The translations under genes were made by a program, and so were the position numbers. This document shows, piece by piece, positions 1 to 6,620 of a DNA stretch of 9,858 nucleotides. Position 1 is the first letter of the stretch. Each line of letters starts with the position of its first letter. Below the pieces are notes generated by a model. The model worked only from the letters and a program-made list of their open reading frames with translations, was not told the DNA's origin and ran no database searches. The DNA is taken from NCBI GenBank assembly GCA_944382045.1, contig CALWMT010000074.1, positions 1 through 9,858 on the forward strand, read 5' to 3'. The DNA is from an uncultured Enterocloster sp. (GTDB lineage: Bacteria > Bacillota > Clostridia > Lachnospirales > Lachnospiraceae).

Positions 1-807
1 ATAAAATCCCTCTGACATAAGGGAGCGCCGTCCATGGGCACCCGCAGGCCCTTGATGTGCCGCAGCCCCTTAGCCTGGCCGGATCCTTCCAGGGCCAAGC
101 CCAGCAGCGCCCGCTCATGGGAGGCGATCCGGCTCATGCCCGCCTCAAAGAGCCTGCGTCGGTCTGTCCCTGCCGGGGCGATCTTTGCGCCCAGCCCCGA
201 CACATAATTGACAATCTCCCGGATGGCCGCGTAGTGGCCGGGAGCCGGGCTTCCAAGGCTCCAGTTATCCGCAGGGGTCCCAAATATCCGGTGGTGCGCC
301 AGGGAGGCGGCCCGGCTGGAAATATAAGCCACGCCGAACCCGCGGACGCCGAAGAATTTATAGGGAGCAAAATTCATGGCGTCCACGCCGCAGCCTTCCG
401 GATCAAGGCTTGCGTGGGGCGCGTGCTGCACCGCGTCGCAGATAATGAAAATATCCGGGTTGATTCTCCGCGCCTCCCGGCAGATGGTTTCCAGATCATA
501 GATGTAGCCGGAGATGTTGGAGGCGGCCATGCAGCAGAGAATGGCCGTATCCCTGTCAATGAGCCGGATAACCGCATCCGCGTCCACGCCGCCGCTCTGC
601 TTATTAACACCGGCGACCCGGAGCTCGCAGCCGTGGATCTGGGAATAATAGGTCATGGCGTCATAGACGGAAGGGTGCTCCAGCATTGTGGCCACGATCC
701 TTAATCCCGGCCTGCTCCGCCTCCTCCGGATACCGGGCGGTAGGGGTGGAGTATTCGGAGCAGCCGGCATTGTCAAAAAACAGCCGGCAGCTATATGGAT
801 GGTACAT
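1..807 (-). pseudogene. Class V PLP-dependent aminotransferase (cysteine desulfurase-like), internally deleted and frameshifted, partial
   Basis: The minus strand from about 745 down to the window edge reads without a stop as the core of a fold-type I, class V aminotransferase. Seen in order are LRIVATMLEHPSVYDAMTYY (the EH-S motif that precedes the PLP pocket), SNISGYIYDLETI, IICDAVQHAPH (the Asp that contacts the PLP ring nitrogen), and NFAPYKFFGVRGFGVAY, whose Lys should be the Schiff-base residue. The N-terminal signature RLFFDNAGCSEYSTPTA lies in a different frame, starting near ATG 807 (or TTG 819, better placed behind a GGAG at 834-831). In NifS/SufS-type proteins these two signatures are roughly 90 residues apart; here they are about 30 apart and offset by one base. 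The missing part normally holds the phosphate-binding loop, so the enzyme should be inactive. The C-terminus is outside the window. Desulfurase, selenocysteine lyase and epimerase-type substrates cannot be told apart. Confidence 0.8.
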
Positions 808-835
808 ACGGTTTATCAAATAATTTATTACTCCC

Positions 836-972
836 GCAGCCAGGCCAAGGGATATGTGCTGCTTCGGGGTAAGAATGCGTCCGTGTGCGTGTCCATGTCC
901 CTGGAGCACTCAACGGTAGACCTCACTGACATCATGGAAAAGAGGTTGCAGTGGCGCGGGGATATGAAGTAG
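836..972 (+). pseudogene. Possible C-terminal tail of an unidentified protein
   Basis: The plus strand here is open up to a TAG at 970-972 and reads like real protein, for example GYVLLRGKNASVCVSMSLEH followed by DLTDIMEKRLQ. It has balanced composition and alternating hydrophobic positions. The same frame continues upstream to 688, but there it runs antisense through the 5' end of the aminotransferase and looks like a shadow. If real, this is the last ~45 residues of a gene whose front was lost where it now meets the aminotransferase. I do not recognise the family. It may also be chance coding-like sequence. Confidence 0.25.
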
Positions 973-1005
973 AATATATTTGATAAAGAGAAATAAAAGT
1001 GTTCA

Positions 1006-1027
1006 GGCCGGCCTTTTAAGGCCGGCC
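1006..1027. repeat. GC-rich perfect inverted repeat (hairpin)
   Basis: Ten-base arms GGCCGGCCTT and AAGGCCGGCC are separated by TT, giving a very stable stem of about nine pairs with a four-base loop. It lies 33 bases after the stop of the 836-972 tail and 24 bases before the YadS-family start codon. No run of T follows on the plus strand. On the minus strand only a weak stretch (ACTTTTATTTC) follows. It could be an old terminator for the truncated upstream gene or a structure in the leader of the next gene. Confidence 0.5.
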
Positions 1028-1051
1028 CTGGGCCGCTTATGGAGGACCGCG

Positions 1052-1747
1052 ATGGATCTTTTTATTCTTGTGCTGGAGCTTATCGGAACCGTGGCATTTG
1101 CCTCGTCAGGGGCCCTTGCCGCCATGGAAAAGCGAATGGATTTATTTGGCGTAAATATGCTGGGAATTGTGACTGCAGTGGGCGGAGGCATTATGCGGGA
1201 TGTGATCCTGGGGCTTACGCCGCCCGCCGCCTTTTCCCAGCCGGTTTACGTGCTGACTGCGGCGGTCACATCCACGCTTCTGTTCGGCGTTGTGTATCTG
1301 CGTCCTTCCGCTCTGGACAAGGAGCTTCGAAAGGGCCTTTATGACCGTCTGATGTTCTGGTGCGATACTTTGGGCCTGGGAATTTTCACCGTTATGGGGA
1401 TACGGGCCGCCTACGGCGTGCTGGAGGAGGAAAATGCATTTTTCTTCATCTTCACAGGCGTTCTCACTGGCGTGGGCGGGGGCACCCTCCGGGATGTATT
1501 TTCAAGCCGGACGCCGGATATCTTCCGCAAGCACATCTATGCGGTGGCCTCCATAGCCGGAGCAGCTGCCATGATCGGAGCGGTTCGGATTGGCGGCAGC
1601 GAGGGATTGGCTATGGCCTGCGGCGTGCTGGTGGTGGTGCTGATCCGGTGGATGGCGGCCCGGTTTCGGTGGAACCTTCCGCGCATCCCGGAGAGGGATG
1701 AATCAGCAGGGGATGCGGCGAAGGGGGATGTCCCTTCAGAAAAATAA
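1052..1747 (+). CDS. YadS/YicG (UPF0126, TRIC-like) family membrane protein
   Basis: A 231-residue polytopic inner-membrane protein of the PF03458 family, called TRIC channel-like or glycine transporter. The family is built from two homologous halves, and both signature loops are visible: VGGGIMRDVILG (GGG at residues 44-46) and VGGGTLRDVFSSRTPDIFRK (GGG at 142-144). About seven hydrophobic segments are spread along the chain, as expected. ATG 1052 is chosen because GGAGG at 1041-1045 sits six bases upstream; the open frame extends further back but without a ribosome site. The C-terminus carries an extra charged tail (residues ~213-231) absent from the related fragment at 5389-5643. The natural substrate is uncertain; small amino acids such as glycine or monovalent cations are the family's proposed cargo. 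It converges with the GNAT gene, with four bases between the stops and no visible terminator. Confidence 0.9.
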   Translation: MDLFILVLELIGTVAFASSGALAAMEKRMDLFGVNMLGIVTAVGGGIMRDVILGLTPPAAFSQPVYVLTAAVTSTLLFGVVYLRPSALDKELRKGLYDRLMFWCDTLGLGIFTVMGIRAAYGVLEEENAFFFIFTGVLTGVGGGTLRDVFSSRTPDIFRKHIYAVASIAGAAAMIGAVRIGGSEGLAMACGVLVVVLIRWMAARFRWNLPRIPERDESAGDAAKGDVPSEK

Positions 1748-1751
1748 GCGC

Positions 1752-2318
1752 CTACTCCAGCACCTTCTCAAAAGCGATTTTACTGCTGGAATCAAAGGTC
1801 ACAGTGCCGCAGTACACATAGCCCATTTTCTCCAGCACCCGCTGCATGGGCAGATTGTCCTTGTCTGTGTCGGTTTTGATGCTATCGATGCCACGTTCCC
1901 TGCAGAGGGACTCGGCGTGGGATAAGCAGAGAGCTCCCAAGCCCCGGCCCTTCAGGCGGTTGTCCACCATGAGGCGGTGAATGGAAGCGCAGGGGAGATT
2001 GGTCTTCCAGGCCCCGTCAATATGGCGTTGATATTCCTCCATCTGATAGGCGATATAAAAATAGGCGCAAATCTCCCCGTTTAATGTCAGGACCCAGCCA
2101 TTGCCATCGGCGATGTCCGCCCGAAGGGTTTCCTCGTTGGGGTATGAGCCCTGCCACTGGTCCACGCCGGAATCCCTGAGAAATGTCCGGGCCTCCTTTA
2201 GCAGGCGAACCAGCTGCCCATGATCTCCCTGGGCGGCAGGGCGGAAGCAAAGAGCGGAATCTGCGGCGGATGGACGGGAAACGGTGTTAGAAGCGCCGGA
2301 CTGCGAACGTGTGTTCAT
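1752..2318 (-). CDS. GNAT family N-acetyltransferase
   Basis: A 188-residue protein of the Gcn5-related acetyltransferase superfamily, which moves the acetyl group of acetyl-CoA to an amine. Motif A, the pyrophosphate-binding loop, is seen as VDNRLKGRGLGALC (GRGLG at residues 124-128). The later NLPMQRVLEKMGY (155-167) matches the usual Asn-plus-helix followed by G-F/Y of motif B. The domain begins near residue 24 (LCFRPAAQGD). The first ~22 residues are Ser/Ala-rich and unlike most relatives, but no other good start is available: ATG 2318 has AAAGGAG upstream at about 11 bases. The substrate cannot be read from the sequence. It is divergent from a LysR regulator and may be under its control. 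Confidence 0.88.
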   Translation of the reverse strand: MNTRSQSGASNTVSRPSAADSALCFRPAAQGDHGQLVRLLKEARTFLRDSGVDQWQGSYPNEETLRADIADGNGWVLTLNGEICAYFYIAYQMEEYQRHIDGAWKTNLPCASIHRLMVDNRLKGRGLGALCLSHAESLCRERGIDSIKTDTDKDNLPMQRVLEKMGYVYCGTVTFDSSSKIAFEKVLE

Positions 2319-2523
2319 AAATGTATTCTCTCCTTTCTGCAGCGGCTTGTCCTGGCCGCTCTCTTTATGTTATAATAACACAAAACAATTATTCATTCTA
2401 ATTGAAATATTTTATATAATCATTCAATTATATTGAATAATATAGCCGCAGGCCGGGAAATTGCACACACAGCGCGGCGCTTCCGGGCCATACGGCGAAG
2501 AAGGGAATAGGAGACGCAGTAGA
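2319..2523. promoter_or_regulatory. Divergent AT-rich promoter region between GNAT and LysR genes
   Basis: This spacer separates two divergent genes and its middle (2365-2445) is strongly AT-rich, unlike the flanking coding DNA. TATAAT-like hexamers occur at 2371-2376 and 2415-2420 on the plus strand, and TATAAC-like sequence occurs on the minus strand near 2370. None has a convincing -35 partner at standard spacing, so I do not assign exact promoters. The region contains the paired LysR-type boxes listed separately. Confidence 0.5.
2391..2438. promoter_or_regulatory. Two LysR-type operator candidates, TTCA-N7-TGAA, 31 bp apart
   Basis: Box 1 (ATTCATTCTAATTGAAAT, 2391-2408) and box 2 (ATTCAATTATATTGAAT, 2422-2438) both read TTCA-N7-TGAA, which contains the T-N11-A pattern typical of LysR binding sites. 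Box 2 is a perfect dyad with seven-base arms around TAT. The boxes start 31 bases apart, close to three helical turns, so two dimers would sit on the same face of the DNA. This matches the recognition-site plus activation-site layout of LysR regulators. The likely binder is the adjacent LysR at 2524. Confidence 0.45.
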
Positions 2524-3399
2524 ATGGAACTTAAATATCTGGAGACATTCCGCACAATTGTGGAAGAAGGGGGATTTTCCAAGGCAGCGAAAAAACTGGG
2601 ATATACCCAGTCAGCCATAACCTTTCAGGTGGATCAGCTGGAAGCGGAGCTGTCCGTGCGCCTGTTTGACAAGATTGGGCGGAGAATGGTTCTGACAAAA
2701 GCCGGGGAGAGCCTGGTCTCCTATGTGGAGGATGCCCTGGAGGCAGTGGACCGGCTTCGCAGTTTCAACACGGATCTGAAAGAATATCGAGAGGATCTCC
2801 GCGTAGGGGCCGGTGAGACGCTGCTGTGCTATCGGCTGCCGGGAATGCTCCGGGAATTTCACAGGAAGGCGCCGGAAGCAAGGCTGTTTTTAAAATCCAT
2901 GAATTGCTATGATATTCGGGATGAGCTGTTTAAGGGAAATCTGGATTTGGGGATTTTTTACGAGGATGTGGGCGGCGTGCGGCCGGGACTCTGCACGCGG
3001 ACAATGGGGATCTATCCGGTCGTGCTTGCGGCATCTCCGAGGGTGAAGGCCATGTATCCGGATTTCATAACCCCGAACCGGGAGCTGTCCGTGCCCTTTA
3101 TTATCAATGAGCCGGCCTGCATTTTCCGGCAGATGTTTGAAGCGTATCTGCAGGAAAAATCCATTCGGCTGGACCACACCATCGAACTGTGGAGCATTCA
3201 TACCATTAAAAATCTTGTGAAAAATGATGTGGGCATCACCTTCCTTCCCCGATTCGCAGTGGCAGAGGAGCTGGAAAGCGGGGAACTTGAGGAGATACCC
3301 ACGGATATGAAGAAACGGCATATCACGGCCGTATGCGCGTTTCACCAAAATAAATGGGTGAGCCCGGCTATGGAGCTTTTTATGAAGTTACTGTGCTAA
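2524..3399 (+). CDS. LysR family transcriptional regulator (next to GNAT gene)
   Basis: A 291-residue LysR-type regulator of normal length. The N-terminal winged helix-turn-helix is clear: LKYLETFRTIVEEGGFSKAA then KKLGYTQSAITFQVDQLEAE, with the helix-turn-helix at about residues 17-37. The rest is the two-lobed, periplasmic-binding-protein-like effector domain, with typical segments such as LDLGIFYEDVGG and IKNLVKNDVGITFLPRFAV. ATG 2524 is chosen because the LysR domain begins right there (MELKYLE) and GGAG at 2510-2513 precedes it; the upstream in-frame Met would add about 20 residues foreign to the family. It is divergent from the GNAT gene and likely binds the paired boxes between them. 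The effector is unknown. Confidence 0.9.
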   Translation: MELKYLETFRTIVEEGGFSKAAKKLGYTQSAITFQVDQLEAELSVRLFDKIGRRMVLTKAGESLVSYVEDALEAVDRLRSFNTDLKEYREDLRVGAGETLLCYRLPGMLREFHRKAPEARLFLKSMNCYDIRDELFKGNLDLGIFYEDVGGVRPGLCTRTMGIYPVVLAASPRVKAMYPDFITPNRELSVPFIINEPACIFRQMFEAYLQEKSIRLDHTIELWSIHTIKNLVKNDVGITFLPRFAVAEELESGELEEIPTDMKKRHITAVCAFHQNKWVSPAMELFMKLLC

Positions 3400-3433
3400 T
3401 ACATTATCATATTGACTGGGAGGCCATAAAAAT

Positions 3434-3495
3434 AGACGGTTCTGTGGTGATTCACGGCGCAGAAAACACCTGAATTTTTACGGAACCGTCTTTTT
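3434..3495. terminator. Long-loop intrinsic terminator after LysR, possibly bidirectional
   Basis: AGACGGTTC (3434-3442) pairs with GAACCGTCT (3483-3491), and a T-run follows at 3491-3495. An A-rich run precedes the left arm, so the structure also has a U-tract when read on the minus strand. The ~40-base loop is unusually long but could fold internally. It sits between the end of the LysR gene and the end of the minus-strand symporter remnant, where a two-way terminator is expected. Confidence 0.7.
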
Positions 3496-3540
3496 ATTGC
3501 TTATGGAAAAGCCCATAGGAGCGGACAATGCTTTTGACTG

Positions 3541-3808
3541 CTAGGACTGCTGCGAAAGATTTTCTTTGTCGTGGTGCTTTCGCTCTGATTTATCTATCAC
3601 AACGGCTGCGGCCAAATCTCCTACCACGCTCATCCCGCTGGTCCCAGATAACCACAGGGACGATAAACATTTTAATCATGTTCAGCCATATGGTTCCGAT
3701 AAACTCAATGGATTCTGCCCCCGGCCCCCAAATAGCCCCAACGATGGAGCCGAGTATCATGGCGATAAAAATTTTCCATACCAGATTTAATTTTATTAAT
3801 GATTTCAT
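3541..3808 (-). pseudogene. DAACS (dicarboxylate/amino acid:cation) symporter stub: N-terminus joined to C-terminus
   Basis: Read on the minus strand from ATG 3808, which has GGAGGG just upstream, the first ~54 residues are a clean symporter N-terminus: KIFIAMILGSIVGAIWGP is transmembrane segment 1, and WLNMIKMFIVPVVI is the start of segment 2. This matches the opening of GltPh/GltP-type proteins. The next frame (+1) then gives GMSVVGDLAAAVVIDKSERK and ends at 3541-3543. That resembles the family's last membrane helix and tail, where GltPh has NVTGD followed by A-V-KTE; the conserved Asn is Ser here. Some 300 residues of the normal ~400, including the re-entrant hairpins and substrate site, are missing, so no transporter can be made. 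It is divergent from the LysR at 3992, a common partner arrangement. Confidence 0.75.
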
Positions 3809-3991
3809 AGATCCCTCCGTGTGATTTTGAGAAGCGCGCTTTTCTTTATGGTTATATTTTATATAATTTCTATTTTATTTTCTAATATAAATAATAAAAT
3901 ACACCATATTGATTTTGATAAATAATATGATATATTGGACTGTATAGACAGATAAGAGGCGGTATGCAGAAAATATTTTAGGAGGTGCGGA
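3809..3991. promoter_or_regulatory. AT-rich divergent promoter region between symporter stub and LysR
   Basis: On the plus strand TTGATT (3909-3914) and TATATT (3931-3936) are separated by 16 bases and form a plausible promoter for the LysR gene, which follows behind AGGAGGTG at 3980-3987. A nine-base inverted repeat, TATTTTATT (3871-3879) and AATAAAATA (3893-3901), lies near the centre. A GC island, AAGCGCGCTT (3832-3841, palindromic), stands close to the symporter start. Either dyad could be an operator; the AT-only one may be chance. Confidence 0.4.
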
Positions 3992-4951
3992 ATGTTCCAG
4001 AATATGGATTATATTTATGAGGTATATAAGGAAAAGAGCTTCAGCAGGGCGGCAAAAAATCTGTATTTATCTCAGTCCTCCCTAAGTCTTACGGTTAAGA
4101 GTGCGGAAAAGAGAATTGGAATGGAGATTTTTGATCGTTCCCAAAATCCGATACGGCTTACGGAATTCGGAGAACATTATATCCGGGCAGTGGAGGAGAT
4201 ACGGGGAATCGAGAGTCGGCTGGAGAATTACATCTATGACACGAATCATTTGAAGATGGGAAGTATTTCCATAGGCGCAGGAAATTTTTTTGCCACCTAT
4301 CTGGTGCCTCCTGCAGTGTCAGCTTTTCGGGAGAAGTATCCCAATATTCAAATGAAGCTTATTGAAGGAAGAACTTTGGATTTAGCGGAGGAGCTTAACA
4401 AGGGCAATATCGATGCGCTTTTGACAAACGGAAGCCTGGATTCATCAGCCTTTGCCAGCAGAATCCTTTTTAAGGAGCATATGGTTCTGGCGGTTCCCAG
4501 GCGCTTTTTTAAGGAGCCTCCCTCGGCGGCCTCTTTGCTTACTGGGGAAATTTTGATGGACGACCGTCTGTTTGAGGAGCGGCCGGGGGCCTGCCTGGAT
4601 AATTTTCTGGAAGTGCCATTTATCAGCCTCAGGCCTGGGAACGATTCCCGAATTCGATGGGAGCGGCTTTTTGCGTCCGCTCACAAAAAGCCGAAGGTGC
4701 TCTTGGAATTGGATCAGTCCTCTACCGCTTTCTCCATGGCAGTCAGCGGAATCGGAGCGTGCATGGTAGGAGATACCATTGCCAAATACCGAGGGATTTC
4801 CGACAGCATATGGCTCTATAAGCTGGAAGGGCCGGAGGCAGAACGGAATGTAGTGGTATATACCAAGGAAAAGGAGTATATTTCCCGGGCTATGGAGGAG
4901 TTTATCCGCATACTGGCATGTGGTCGGAATGGTATTTATAAAAATAAATAA
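3992..4951 (+). CDS. LysR family transcriptional regulator (between two wrecked genes)
   Basis: A 319-residue LysR-type regulator with an intact N-terminal helix-turn-helix (SFSRAAKNLYLSQSSLSLTV, about residues 16-35, then EKRIGMEIFDRS) and a complete effector-binding domain (for example ISIGAGNFFATYLVPPAV and AVSGIGACMVGDTIAKY). It starts at ATG 3992 with an excellent AGGAGGTG site five bases upstream. It is somewhat longer than the usual ~300 residues, with a short basic tail. The divergent gene is the dead symporter stub and the downstream gene is the alanine racemase/symporter/YadS mosaic. Its former job was therefore probably control of amino-acid uptake or D-alanine metabolism, which is inference from context. 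No stop or frameshift is visible, so the regulator seems to have outlived its targets. Confidence 0.9.
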   Translation: MFQNMDYIYEVYKEKSFSRAAKNLYLSQSSLSLTVKSAEKRIGMEIFDRSQNPIRLTEFGEHYIRAVEEIRGIESRLENYIYDTNHLKMGSISIGAGNFFATYLVPPAVSAFREKYPNIQMKLIEGRTLDLAEELNKGNIDALLTNGSLDSSAFASRILFKEHMVLAVPRRFFKEPPSAASLLTGEILMDDRLFEERPGACLDNFLEVPFISLRPGNDSRIRWERLFASAHKKPKVLLELDQSSTAFSMAVSGIGACMVGDTIAKYRGISDSIWLYKLEGPEAERNVVVYTKEKEYISRAMEEFIRILACGRNGIYKNK

Positions 4952-5033
4952 TGCAGATAAAAATATTTATATTTGTAAAAACAAAACCTTCGGCGTATAC
5001 TGAAGCTATCAAAAGACGCAGGAGGGAAATGCA

Positions 5034-5643
5034 ATGTATCAGAAATTTCACAGAGCTTGCTGGCTTGAGATTGATTTGGGACGGATTAAAAATAATTTCC
5101 GGGAGCTCCAGAAAATGGCGGGAGATAGGGTTACTATCATGCCTGCCGTAAAGGCCAACGCCTACGGTCATGGGGTAATTATGGCCTGCAGGGCTTTGGT
5201 GAAGCTGGCGCCGATCGGTGTGTTCTGCCTGATGGCCTCTGCGATCGGTTCCTATGGCCTGTCTTTGATTTCTAATATTGCGAAGCTTTTGGGAACCTTT
5301 TATGCCGGATGTATCCTTCATATCCTGGTGATTTATCTCCTGCCTGTATGGTGTGTGGCCCGGATTGATCCGCTTTCATTTTTCCAACTTTTTTCTGTTT
5401 ACCGGCGTACTTACCGGTGTGGGCGGGGGAACACTTAAAGATATATTTTCCAACCGGACTCCAGACATTTTTCGCAAACATATCTATGCTCTGGCCTCCA
5501 TCGCTGGGGCGGCAGCCATGCTTTTTATACGGCAGATATCGGGACGGGAAGGATTGGCCATGGCCGGCGGATTTTTGGTGGTTCTGCTCATCCGGTGGAT
5601 GGCCGCGCATTTTCGCTGGAATCTTCCGCGGATTTCCAATTGA
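5034..5643 (+). pseudogene. Three-part mosaic: alanine racemase N-terminus / DAACS symporter middle / YadS-family C-terminus
   Basis: Three unrelated gene pieces are joined in the same direction. (1) 5034-5204, behind AGGAGGG at 5020-5026, is the start of alanine racemase: CWLEIDLGRIKNNFRELQK then PAVKANAYGHG, where the Lys is the PLP-binding residue. (2) 5205-5384 continues in the same frame with LAPIGVFCLMASAIGSYG through ARIDPLSFF. This aligns with the GltPh stretch APIGVFALIA to GIDPISF (membrane segments 5-6). (3) From about 5389 a +1 shifted frame reads FTGVLTGVGGGTLKDIFSNR to FRWNLPRISN and stops at 5641-5643. It is about 79% identical by hand count to residues 134-214 of the protein at 1052. 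The first two parts form an in-frame 134-residue chimera ending at 5438. No enzyme or transporter activity is expected. Confidence 0.82.
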
Positions 5644-5676
5644 GGCGGCTTACGGTTATTCCCCCTTTCGGACAGG

Positions 5677-6558
5677 TCAATAAAGAAACTCCAGGAAGGT
5701 CTTTAAGGCCAGGGCCTGGTTGGCGGGATGGTAGGCAAAGCCGATGGTACGCCGGTGGATGGGAATGTCCAACGGAATTTCGGTGAGAACGCCGCTCTCT
5801 AACTCCTTCTGCACAAGCTCCTTGATGACGCAGCCGATGCCGAGACCAATTTTGGCAAATTCGATGAGCAGATCCATGGTGGTCACCTCCAGAATCTGCC
5901 GGGGATAGATATTGTTCTGGGCCATGTATTCATCTACATAGCGGCGGGTCATATTGCTGGTGTCAAGGAGCATGATGTTGCCTGTCTCAAACAGGCTAGT
6001 GTCCCGTCCCTCCCGCAGGTAGAGATTTTCCAGGTAGGCAGGGGTTGCCACGAAGATATCCTGGATATCCATCACGGGAATAAAGGAGAGCTCCTTTTTT
6101 AAAGAGGGCTCGGCCACCAGGCCAAGATCGATTTTCTGCTGCTCCAGACGGGCCAGAGTCTGCGCGGTTGCCTGGCTCTCAATGGTGACCCGCATGTGGG
6201 GGTATTGGTCCACAAAGGTCTTTAAATAGGGCAGGAGAATGTATTTGCAGAGGGTGTTGCTGACCCCGATGCGCAGGTGGCCGATGTCAAATTCCTGGAT
6301 GCGCTTCAGCTCCTGTTCGCCCCGGTCCAGCGCCTCAAATGCCTCCCGCACATGCTCAAAGAGAACCTCGCCCTCGCAGGTGAGCTGGACGCCCCGGGAG
6401 CTTCGGGTGAAGAGGGGAAGCCCCAGGCTGTCTTCCAGTTTGCTGATGGATTTGCTGATGGCGGGCTGGCTTATGTAGAGTTCCTTGGCGGCCCGGGAGA
6501 TATTTCCGGCCTTTGCCACTTCGTAAAAAATTTTATACTGCGACAGATTTTGTTCCAT
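5677..6558 (-). CDS. LysR family transcriptional regulator divergent from leuCD
   Basis: A 293-residue LysR-type regulator. The DNA-binding domain is textbook: YKIFYEVAKAGNISRAAKEL then YISQPAISKSISKLEDSLG and LFTRSSRGVQLT (residues ~8-60). An effector domain of normal length follows, with HLRIGVSNTLCKYILLPYL and FAKIGLGIGCVIKELV. ATG 6558 is preceded by AAGGAG at seven bases. It is divergent from leuC across 123 bases, the usual layout for a LysR that controls the facing operon, so it may govern leuCD in response to a pathway intermediate. Its stop lies 34 bases from the stop of the mosaic pseudogene on the other strand. Confidence 0.92.
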   Translation of the reverse strand: MEQNLSQYKIFYEVAKAGNISRAAKELYISQPAISKSISKLEDSLGLPLFTRSSRGVQLTCEGEVLFEHVREAFEALDRGEQELKRIQEFDIGHLRIGVSNTLCKYILLPYLKTFVDQYPHMRVTIESQATAQTLARLEQQKIDLGLVAEPSLKKELSFIPVMDIQDIFVATPAYLENLYLREGRDTSLFETGNIMLLDTSNMTRRYVDEYMAQNNIYPRQILEVTTMDLLIEFAKIGLGIGCVIKELVQKELESGVLTEIPLDIPIHRRTIGFAYHPANQALALKTFLEFLY

Positions 6559-6575
6559 AAGAATCTCCTTAAAAA

Positions 6576-6607
6576 GATGCCATATAACATTTTTTCATGG
6601 ATGCCAT
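6576..6607. promoter_or_regulatory. Direct repeat GATGCCAT in the LysR/leuC spacer
   Basis: GATGCCAT occurs at 6576-6583 and again at 6600-6607, 24 bases apart, each followed by AT-rich sequence (ATAACAT and TCATATT). The second copy overlaps the dyad ATGG-ATG-CCAT (6598-6608). The pair lies just upstream of the LysR start codon and upstream of the leuC promoter candidate. It could be a binding site for the LysR itself, controlling both genes. Confidence 0.35.
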
Positions 6608-6620
6608 TCATATTATGTAT

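Noticed and set aside
57..704. Long plus-strand open frame of 215 codons
   Set aside because: It is antisense to the aminotransferase core, whose motifs (CDAVQHAPH, NFAPYKFFGVRGFG) are unmistakable on the minus strand. The plus-strand translation has no recognisable domain.
3434..3495. Riboswitch or attenuator
   Set aside because: It lies after the LysR stop and before the end of an opposing gene, has no downstream gene to control, and looks like a two-way terminator.
4972..5005. Small dyads (TTTGT-N4-ACAAA and imperfect CTTCGG...CTGAAG) before the alanine racemase start as LysR operators
   Set aside because: The arms are short, the sequence is AT-rich and the spacing does not fit T-N11-A well, so they are not distinguishable from chance.
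5377..5384. CATTTTTC as the microhomology that joined the symporter to the YadS piece, since the intact yadS-like gene has the same eight bases at 1437-1444
   Set aside because: When the two YadS sequences are aligned by codon the eight bases do not fall at the same position, so the match is probably chance in a T-rich stretch.
5034..5438. The 134-residue alanine racemase/symporter chimera as a designed small membrane protein
   Set aside because: It is simply the N-terminus of one enzyme and the middle of a transporter, and the frame then runs into out-of-frame YadS sequence. It is more likely debris, though translation is possible.
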